From Bifidobacteriaceae bacterium (GTDB taxonomy: Bacteria > Actinomycetota > Actinomycetes > Actinomycetales > WQXJ01), in the NCBI GenBank assembly GCA_031272565.1, contig JAISTN010000006.1:1-6728 (forward strand): DNA of 6,728 bases. The letters are read 5' to 3'. Position 1 is the first letter of the stretch. Every line of letters starts with the position of its first letter. Positions 1-4,382 of the stretch are shown piece by piece. Below the pieces are notes generated by a model. It was not told the origin of the DNA and did not search any database. It worked only from the letters and a program-made list of their open reading frames with translations. A program made the translations under genes and the position numbers.

Positions 1-164
1 AGCGACGCCTCCAGCGAGGTGCGCTCCACCGTGGCGGTGCGGACCTTGGTTTCGGTGGTGGTGCCGGTGTCCCGGTGGCCCCACCAGACGGCAAAGATGG
101 CGGCCGCGGCCACCAAGACCACAACTACCGACGCGGCAATGATGCCCTTGAGGTGCTTCTTCAT
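1..164 (-). CDS. N-terminus of membrane-anchored efflux adaptor-like protein (partial)
   Basis: Only the first 54 codons are inside the window; the gene continues past the left edge. The ATG at 164-162 is preceded on the minus strand by GAAGGACTGAGAGAGA, a purine-rich ribosome binding site. The protein opens with MKKHLKG and then a single hydrophobic segment (about residues 8-28, rich in Ala, Val and Ile, ending in a WW pair). It then turns polar, with a Thr-rich stretch and KVRTATVERTSLEAS. A short basic start, one membrane anchor and a V-x-T-A-T-V-E-R-T-x-L start of the outer domain is the usual opening of HlyD/MacA-type periplasmic adaptor ('peptidoglycan-binding') proteins of actinobacteria, which work with MacB/FtsX-like ABC transporters. 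It lies 113 bases downstream of the shorter-range neighbour lipoprotein on the same strand, consistent with one operon. The family call is inferred from topology, motif style and neighbours; any single-pass exported protein could look similar over 54 residues. Confidence 0.6.
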   Translation of the reverse strand, partial: MKKHLKGIIAASVVVVLVAAAAIFAVWWGHRDTGTTTETKVRTATVERTSLEAS

Positions 165-223
165 TCTCTCTCAGTCCTTCCGGCCCACTGCGTTAAGCAT
201 GGCACGATTAGCTGGTTGTGTGC

Positions 224-253
224 TGGAGGTCTGGGGGCAAGCCAGGCCTTCCA
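224..253 (-). other. Intercistronic hairpin
   Basis: The arms 224-234 (TGGAGGTCTGG) and 242-253 (CCAGGCCTTCCA) pair over 11 base pairs with one bulge and one G-U pair around a 7-base loop. It lies between the lipoprotein stop and the adaptor start. Neither strand shows a T-run after it, so it is not a classic terminator. It could protect or process the mRNA, or partly attenuate the adaptor gene; this is inference. Confidence 0.4.
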
Positions 254-277
254 CCCCAGGGTCCCCCCTGTCAGCCC

Positions 278-1603
278 TTAGCCCACGCCCTCTGCGGGTA
301 GCTCCTCCACGAAGGCCACGTCGCCGCCAGCCTGCTCGTTCCAGTAGGCCTCCTGGTCCCGGTACAGCAGTTGCTGTAGCTTGTCTAACTCTTCCCACTC
401 CTCCGGGGAATCGAAGCCGTTTTCCGGATACTCAAGCTCGACCGGCGGCTGCTCCGGGTAGGGGTTCTTCTCGAACCAGTCCTCCCAGGCCGCTTGGTCA
501 TCGCCTATCTCCAGGTAGGCGGCCTCGTAGGCCTCGTCCCAGGCACGTTGCGCTTCGATGTCGAACACTGGGCAGGCGTCGATTACCGCCTCCAGTAGTT
601 CGTAGGCAATGGTGGCCGGAATCTTGACACTCGGGTATGTCTGGTATTCATCCGCCACCGGTGGATCGGGATCCTTGACCTCCGGCAGGCCATTCTCACG
701 CGCGCAGGCCGCCCAGTCCGCGCCGGCGTCCGCCTGAGCCTGCTTTGAACGCAACTCATCTTGCGGGTCGTACTGCCACTGGGGGTAGGTGTAGCCGGAT
801 TCCTCTTGGCAGGCGATCCAGATGCTCGACATGTCCTCGCTACCCACTATCAGCAGCGGCGGGAGGTTGGCCATGGGATCATCGATGATCTCCTCGCCAA
901 TGACTTCATCCGGCTCTGGCGCCGGCGTGGCGACACCATCGCCGTCGCCCTCGGTGGGCGTCTCGCCAGCATCCTGCGTGATGGTCTCACCGTCACCTCC
1001 GGTGATGGTGCCATCTTCGCCTGCCGTGGGGGCTTCGTCATCCATGATGACCTCGCCCACGATGGTCGCATCGGCGCTGGCCAACGACTCGGTGGTTTCG
1101 CCGGAAACCGTGGCCTCCGGGTCCACCTCGAAGCGCACCGCCCCGCCGCCCTCGACAGTCACCGCACCGGTCCAGGCCTCCGTCACAGCATCCTGGGCGC
1201 TCCACCAGGCGTCCTGCTGGTCGCTGTACAGGTCGTAGAGCCTCTCCCATTCGGTCTCGGTCATGTCCCACTGGTCTTCGATTGGCCCACCCTTACTGAC
1301 CTGGCAGCCGGTGTCAGGCGTGCACAGCAGATAGGTGTCGTCAACCTCAGGCACCACCGCGGACTGGGTCGTGTCCCATGGCTCAAGACCAGCCTTGATG
1401 CCATTCTCGGCCAGGCAAGAGACCATCTTTTCGGCCCCCTCAAGCTGGGTCGCGCCCGCGTTCGAATCCGCGGCATTGGAAACCTTGCCTTTGCCATGCA
1501 AGGTGGCGACATCGGGCGTGGCGGAACCACACCCGGTCACGGCCGCCAACGCCAACGGCATCAAGACCGCCACCATGGCGGCGGTTCGTCTACGGAGTCT
1601 CAT
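278..1603 (-). CDS. Cys-rich lipoprotein with acidic insert, efflux-operon associated
   Basis: 441 residues from the ATG at 1603. The reading frame stays open further upstream, but this start sits at the signal peptide and has GGAAGG about 9 bases upstream. Residues 1-25 form a lipoprotein signal: RLRRR, a hydrophobic core, then lipobox V-T-G-C with the acylated Cys at 25, so the product should be anchored outside the membrane. Six further cysteines fall at 63, 94, 100, 265, 300 and 344, in the blocks MVSCLAENG, IACQEESGY, AACARENG and CPVFD. Such Cys-x-x-x-x-Gly blocks followed by Asp-Pro are common in actinobacterial lipoproteins encoded beside HlyD/MacB-type transporters. The upstream gene (start 2805) is a paralogue. 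Residues about 160-247 are an extra Gly/Thr/Asp/Glu-rich segment that the paralogue lacks, including the repeated phrases VGEVIMDDE and IGEEIIDDP. The C-terminus is Trp/Glu-rich and probably helical. Biochemical role unknown; a partner or sensor for the exporter is a guess. Confidence 0.85.
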   Translation of the reverse strand: MRLRRRTAAMVAVLMPLALAAVTGCGSATPDVATLHGKGKVSNAADSNAGATQLEGAEKMVSCLAENGIKAGLEPWDTTQSAVVPEVDDTYLLCTPDTGCQVSKGGPIEDQWDMTETEWERLYDLYSDQQDAWWSAQDAVTEAWTGAVTVEGGGAVRFEVDPEATVSGETTESLASADATIVGEVIMDDEAPTAGEDGTITGGDGETITQDAGETPTEGDGDGVATPAPEPDEVIGEEIIDDPMANLPPLLIVGSEDMSSIWIACQEESGYTYPQWQYDPQDELRSKQAQADAGADWAACARENGLPEVKDPDPPVADEYQTYPSVKIPATIAYELLEAVIDACPVFDIEAQRAWDEAYEAAYLEIGDDQAAWEDWFEKNPYPEQPPVELEYPENGFDSPEEWEELDKLQQLLYRDQEAYWNEQAGGDVAFVEELPAEGVG

Positions 1604-1656
1604 GGGGCCTGCCTTCCGATGGGAATCGTTGTCTGATACCAAGCCTAAGGGCTCTG

Positions 1657-1699
1657 GGGGCCGCCGCGCCTCCTCCCGCGGGGCCGCCGCGCCTCCTCC
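1657..1699. repeat. 20-base tandem direct repeat, period 23
   Basis: GGGGCCGCCGCGCCTCCTCC occurs perfectly at 1657-1676 and at 1680-1699, separated by CGC. It lies in the 128-base spacer between the two lipoprotein genes. On the transcribed (minus) strand each copy begins GGAGGAGG, a strong Shine-Dalgarno-like sequence, but no suitable start codon and coding frame follow it; the real start at 1603 has its own closer site. Probably a local slippage duplication, possibly affecting ribosome traffic between the genes. Confidence 0.8.
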
Positions 1700-1731
1700 T
1701 GGTGGATGGTCCACGAGCGGCATCGGCGGTC

Positions 1732-2805
1732 CTATCCCATCAGTGTTGGCACCGTGTCCAGGCCGTACCACTCGGCCCAGGCGGCCTGGGTGACTTCTAT
1801 CCAGACCTGGTTCAGTTCCTGCATGTGGGCCAGGTCTACCTGGTCGATCTCCGGGTCCCCCTCAGTCGCGCTGCCGTCATAGCCCGGCAGGTCGAAGCCG
1901 ATCTTCGGGTCGATCACCATTGTGTCAGCCGCCTGGAGCACATCCCCATCCAACGGGTCCTGGTCCTCCTGAGTGTCCCGGGCGGCATTGTGAGCCTCCA
2001 CGTCAAAACTGGGGCAAACCTGCAGCAACGCGCGGAACTCCTCCGTCGTGATGGTGTGGGGCAATACCGCCATCGGCTGGGTTGCCCAACCGTCCGCCAC
2101 CGGCGGCGCAGGGTCCTGGGTGGCCGGGAAGCCGTTGGCCCGGGCACAAGCCGCCCATTCGGCGGACACCTCCGCCTCGCGCTGCTTCTGCCGTAGTTCC
2201 TCGGTGGGGTCGATGAAGTGCGTGGGTGGGATGTAGCCGGATTCGGCCAGGCAGGCCGCGTAGACCTCCGAATGGTCCTGTTCGCCGATCATCAACACAG
2301 CCGCGCCGGTGGTGGTGGCCCGGTCCACGGCTTGCTCCATGAGGTCACTTAGGTCAATCAGGTCATTCCTGCTCTCCTTGTTGACCAGGTCACCCGAAAA
2401 CTGACACTCCGCGGCCTCCCCCTCCCCGGCGGCGGGCGCACAGGCCACCGCCATGTCGTCCCCCGTGAAGGTGACCTGAGCCTGGTCGCCGGGCACGTCC
2501 TCCAGGTCCACCGTCAGGCCGGCCTGACGTAGGCAACTGAACATCGCCTCGGCCCGTGCTTTCTGGGAGACGGCGCTGGTGTCCGGCGTGGTGCCCCCGC
2601 TGGCCGCGGGGCCCTGGGGGCTTTGAGTGTCGTTGGCGCCCTGGCCGCCCTGGTTAGCACTGCCCGTCTGGGAGTTGCCGGCGGCCGTGGCGGTTGCCGG
2701 CAGGCTGGCGACATCAGGCTCGTCTTGCGCCGTACAAGCCGCGAGCGCCAGCGGGCAACTGATGGCCAGGGCCGCGAGCCCGGCCAGTTTCTGCAGGGAA
2801 TACAT
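1732..2805 (-). CDS. Cys-rich lipoprotein, paralogue of downstream gene
   Basis: 357 residues from the ATG at 2805, with GGGAGG about 11 bases upstream. The signal peptide (MYSLQKL, a hydrophobic core, then L-A-A-C) gives an acylated Cys at 24. A Ser/Thr/Gly/Gln-rich flexible linker (about 35-80) follows. The folded part has cysteines at 91, 122, 134, 185, 220 and 264 in the blocks MFSCLRQAG, AACLAESGYIPP, AACARANGFP and CPSFD. The spacings 91-122, 185-220 and 220-264 (31, 35 and 44) are identical to those in the downstream paralogue, so a common disulfide-stabilised fold is likely. Shared phrases include DP-x-x-ELR-x-KQ, DP-x-PPVAD and a C-terminal Trp-rich helix (AAWAEWYG). It is the first gene of the minus-strand set, 387 bases from ssrA on the other strand. 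Membership of an envelope export module is inferred from context; molecular function is unknown. Confidence 0.87.
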   Translation of the reverse strand: MYSLQKLAGLAALAISCPLALAACTAQDEPDVASLPATATAAGNSQTGSANQGGQGANDTQSPQGPAASGGTTPDTSAVSQKARAEAMFSCLRQAGLTVDLEDVPGDQAQVTFTGDDMAVACAPAAGEGEAAECQFSGDLVNKESRNDLIDLSDLMEQAVDRATTTGAAVLMIGEQDHSEVYAACLAESGYIPPTHFIDPTEELRQKQREAEVSAEWAACARANGFPATQDPAPPVADGWATQPMAVLPHTITTEEFRALLQVCPSFDVEAHNAARDTQEDQDPLDGDVLQAADTMVIDPKIGFDLPGYDGSATEGDPEIDQVDLAHMQELNQVWIEVTQAAWAEWYGLDTVPTLMG

Positions 2806-2875
2806 GGGGCCTTGCCTCCCTTGGTGATTGTGCTGCTTGACAAGCTTATGGGCGGCCGCCAGCCGGCGGCGCCGT

Positions 2876-2926
2876 CAGAGGTGGTTCATGTCTAACTGGC
2901 GGCTGCGAAGACACGGATCACCTCTG
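2876..2926. repeat. 8-bp inverted repeat in operon leader
   Basis: CAGAGGTG at 2876-2883 and its perfect complement CACCTCTG at 2919-2926, with a 35-base spacer. It is 70-120 bases upstream of the first lipoprotein start, in the expected promoter or leader region. It could be an operator or a leader stem; eight bases alone can arise by chance. Confidence 0.35.
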
Positions 2927-2927
2927 G

Positions 2928-3018
2928 CCGCAGGAGGGGTCAGGCACCGGGACGGTCCTGCTCCGGCAGGCCCTATCCCCAGGGTCTGAGCAGGCGCCGG
3001 GCAAGACCCCTCCTGCGG
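2928..3018. repeat. 14-bp perfect inverted repeat enclosing nested hairpins
   Basis: CCGCAGGAGGGGTC (2928-2941) is perfectly complementary to GACCCCTCCTGCGG (3005-3018), with a 63-base spacer. Inside are CCTGC-tccg-GCAGG (2957-2970) and CCCT-atcccc-AGGG (2971-2984), so a transcript would fold into a long stem capped by two hairpins. AGACCCCTCC recurs at 3036-3045 as a partial direct copy of the right arm. On the minus strand the right-hand side (GGAGGGGTC) would be transcribed first. The position, upstream of the lipoprotein operon, suits a structured leader or a protein-binding site; it could also be a remnant of a small repeat element. Confidence 0.6.
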
Positions 3019-3105
3019 GTGGGCCAAGCTCCGGTAGACCCCTCCCCCGGCCGGGTGACGCCGGCCAGCTTGTCCGTGGTCACCCATTGAATGTCGTGGG
3101 CCGTG

Positions 3106-3141
3106 GCGAACCTAACGGGCGGGCCGGAGCGAACCTGACGG
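3106..3141 (+). promoter_or_regulatory. Direct repeat upstream of ssrA -35
   Basis: GCGAACCTAACGG (3106-3118) and GCGAACCTGACGG (3129-3141) match at 12 of 13 positions with a 23-base period, about two helical turns. The second copy ends 6 bases before the ssrA -35 hexamer. The spacing and location fit an activator site, but no regulator can be named. Confidence 0.4.
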
Positions 3142-3147
3142 TGGGGC

Positions 3148-3180
3148 TTGACAGGGTTGCTAGAGTAACCTGGCTAGACA
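3148..3180 (+). promoter_or_regulatory. Probable ssrA promoter
   Basis: A perfect -35 hexamer TTGACA stands at 3148-3153. The -10 is less clear: TGGCTA (3171-3176, 17-base spacing) or TAGACA (3175-3180, 21-base spacing). Either would start a transcript within about 10 bases of the tmRNA 5' end at 3193, which is normally made by RNase P trimming. Confidence 0.6.
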
Positions 3181-3192
3181 CAACTACATAGA

Positions 3193-3555
3193 GGGGCTGA
3201 TCGGTTTCGACGGTGTGCGTCGGGACAGGAGAAGCGGGCCGAGGATGCGTGGTTATCTCGTAAACGCTCCACGTAAACCAATAGGTGCCAAATCTAACCG
3301 CACCGGCTACGCCCTCGCTGCCTAAGCGAGCGGCTGCCCGTCAGCCTGGGGTTGGTTCCGCCCCAGTCACTGGCGTCGACTAGGAACCCACTGCTCATGA
3401 GCCGCGTTACCCGGCTCACGGGGACTCTCAGGTAACTGAGCCTGGCGGCGTGTTGCTTGCCGCAGCGCCGGGGCTGAGAACACCGCAGGCAAGCTGCGCC
3501 CGGAGAAGACCTGGTTCACGGATGCCGGACGGGGGTTCAATTCCCCCCAGCTCCA
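3193..3555 (+). ncRNA. ssrA: tmRNA (ssrA)
   Basis: Transfer-messenger RNA, which rescues stalled ribosomes by trans-translation with SmpB and tags nascent proteins for proteolysis. The 5' end GGGGCTG pairs with CAGCTCC (3548-3554) to form the tRNA-like acceptor stem with one G-U pair. The T arm is GGGGG-TTCAATT-CCCCC just before it, and the conserved 5' block GGTTTCGAC is at 3203-3211. The tag frame starts at GCC 3287 and reads AKSNRTGYALAA with TAA at 3323-3325. The stop lies in the loop of a CTCGC/GCGAG stem, as usual. A later helix CTGGGG/CCCCAG (3346-3366) fits a pseudoknot region. The discriminator A is 3555 and is followed by CACC, so the terminal CCA is not encoded and must be added enzymatically. 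Length 363 nt is normal. A promoter is upstream and a terminator downstream. Confidence 0.97.
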
Positions 3556-3559
3556 CACC

Positions 3560-3590
3560 TGAAAAGCGGCCCCTTGTGGGTCGTTTTTCA
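3560..3590 (+). terminator. Intrinsic terminator of ssrA
   Basis: TGAAAAGCGGCCC (3560-3572) pairs with GGGTCGTTTTTCA (3578-3590) over 13 bp, including two G-U pairs, around a CTTGT loop, with a run of five T on the descending arm. It starts 5 bases after the tmRNA body. The A-run on the other arm also gives a U-run on the minus strand, so it may work in both directions and stop readthrough from the minus-strand genes. Confidence 0.85.
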
Positions 3591-3601
3591 CGTGTGAAAT
3601 G

Positions 3602-3755
3602 TCACTGTGGGAATCGGACCCGTGAGGGCTTGCGAGTTTTCGAGAGGGAGCCCCGATGGGCTTCCGAACACTCGCAAGACGCGAGGATTCCCCGGAGGGG
3701 AACCGCAGCGGGGCGGATTCGCGGAGCGAATACGTGTCGATTCCCGCCACCTCCA
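3602..3755 (+). other. Densely structured region between ssrA and recombinase remnant
   Basis: The stretch folds nearly end to end. GGGAATCG (3609-3616) is the perfect complement of CGATTCCC (3738-3745), with GTG/CAC nearby extending the outer stem. Inside are CTTGCGAGT (3629-3637) with ACTCGCAAG (3670-3678), enclosing a GGAGCCC/GGGCTTCC stem. There follow GGATTCCCC-gga-GGGGAACC (3685-3704) and ATTCGC-gga-GCGAAT (3717-3731). No promoter is evident and the ssrA terminator precedes it, so a stable plus-strand RNA is not proven. The minus-strand open frame that crosses it lacks protein-like character here. Candidates are a noncoding RNA, a phage or island attachment region, or a degraded tRNA-like insertion. 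Confidence 0.5.
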
Positions 3756-3759
3756 CACG
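3738..3759 (+). repeat. Degenerate copy of the ssrA 3' end (att-like)
   Basis: These 22 bases match 18 of 22 positions of 3538-3559, the T-loop/acceptor 3' end of the tmRNA, exactly 200 bp downstream, including the shared CTCCACAC run. Integrated islands at ssrA typically leave such a partial 3'-end copy at their far boundary. The four mismatches mean it is old, or that it instead derives from a tRNA-Ser 3' end (ATTCCCGCCACCTCC is close to that type). Confidence 0.5.
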
Positions 3760-3806
3760 ATTGAGCGAGCGGCCGCGAGCTTGCTCGTGAGCCGCGAGCG
3801 ATTGAG
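3758..3806. repeat. Hairpin flanked by 8-bp direct repeats
   Basis: CGATTGAG occurs at 3758-3765 and 3799-3806, flanking a stem made of GCGGC (3769-3773) with GCCGC (3791-3795) and CGAGC (3776-3780) with GCTCG (3783-3787). GCCGCGAGC is also directly repeated (3772-3780, 3791-3799). It could be a tiny insertion with target duplication or a recombinase-binding region; short length limits the claim. Confidence 0.4.
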
Positions 3807-3839
3807 TGTTGACGAGGACCGCAGGCCCGAGGAACACCA

Positions 3840-4268
3840 TATGTTCGTTGTTCCAACCCTGTCCCCGGCGAGGTCCGGTGGTAGGGGCGCGTGCTCCTCG
3901 CTTCGCTCGTCAACAGCTGCCTTGACCTCGGCAGTATGAGCAAGCTCCCACTGCTCTCGGTCTGCGTTGCTGTCCAAGTCGATGGACGGATGGAGCTGTC
4001 TGGTGCGCTGCCAGTAGTCGGCGCGGAGCCGGTTCTCAGGCTGCATGATCGTCTCGTATCCCCGATTGAGCTGAGAGAAGAGACTGCTGGCAGTCTCTTC
4101 CGAAGCGACTGAGGGGATGAGCGAGTAAAGCGAGCGATACACCTCCTCGAAGGTGTGCTCGATGGTCCAGTCTTCGGTCAGGATGATCTTGGTGAAGAAC
4201 GCCTGGTTGCACAGCCGCCGGGTGGCCGGTTCGAGGACGACGGTCCGCCGCCGAGGAACAACGTGACG
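3840..4268 (-). pseudogene. C-terminal remnant of large serine recombinase
   Basis: On the minus strand an open frame without a usable start reads, from about 4244, TVVLEPATRRLCNQAFF and then TKIILTEDWTIEHTFEEVYRSLYS. The x-RR-x-x-NQAFF-x-K-I block followed by an acidic turn and a V/E-H-x-F-x-E-x-(Y/F)-R-S-L segment is what I know from the C-terminal end of large serine recombinases (phage and island integrases). About 110 more residues (QLNRGYETIMQPENRLRADY and so on) still look protein-like, down to about 3840, after which the frame enters the structured region and runs open to 3588. The resolvase catalytic domain and the zinc-ribbon domain are absent. Upstream, the coding signal appears to switch frame (about 4250-4350), and the neighbouring ATPase gene ends at 4383. 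So it is a truncated, probably frameshifted leftover of an integrated element. Family assignment is from memory of the motif, not from a search. Confidence 0.55.
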
Positions 4269-4382
4269 TCTGCGCGCCGGGCGATGTTCAACACGAGCCC
4301 GAGAGCCTCCAGAGCGAGCCCTTGGACCGCGGCCACGGCTCGGGGACCCCCCTGACAGACACTGGCCGAATCTACACCGCGG

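Larger units (their letters stand above)
2806..3147. other. Gene-free divergent intergenic region rich in inverted repeats
   Basis: No convincing gene lies between the lipoprotein operon (minus) and ssrA (plus). The stretch must hold the operon promoter and leader, yet I see no clear -10/-35 pair for it; CATAAG (minus strand, about 2849-2844) is only a weak -10 candidate. It contains several inverted repeats: GCCGCC/GGCGGC at 2855-2870, CAGAGGTG/CACCTCTG at 2876-2926, and a 14-bp pair at 2928-3018 that encloses two small hairpins. A 70-codon open frame on the minus strand (3087-2875) has no ribosome binding site or recognisable protein character and is not called. Confidence 0.6.

Noticed and set aside
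761..1636. Long plus-strand open frame of 291 codons
   Set aside because: It lies entirely antisense to the lipoprotein gene, whose signal peptide, lipobox and paralogue prove the minus strand to be coding. Open antisense frames are expected at this G+C content.
1604..1771. Extension of the downstream lipoprotein gene to a start at 1771
   Set aside because: The frame is open, but the translation is Pro/Arg/Gly-rich, covers the tandem repeat, overlaps the previous gene's stop region and would bury the signal peptide. The ATG at 1603 has a ribosome binding site and begins the lipoprotein signal.
3685..3731. Twin GGA-tipped hairpins as CsrA-type binding sites
   Set aside because: CsrA is generally absent from actinobacteria and the loops are only three bases, so the resemblance is probably a by-product of GC-rich stems.
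3367..3840. Minus-strand open frame across ssrA
   Set aside because: It is an antisense translation of tmRNA and of the structured region (phrases such as WGELNPRP come from reversed T-arm sequence), not a gene.
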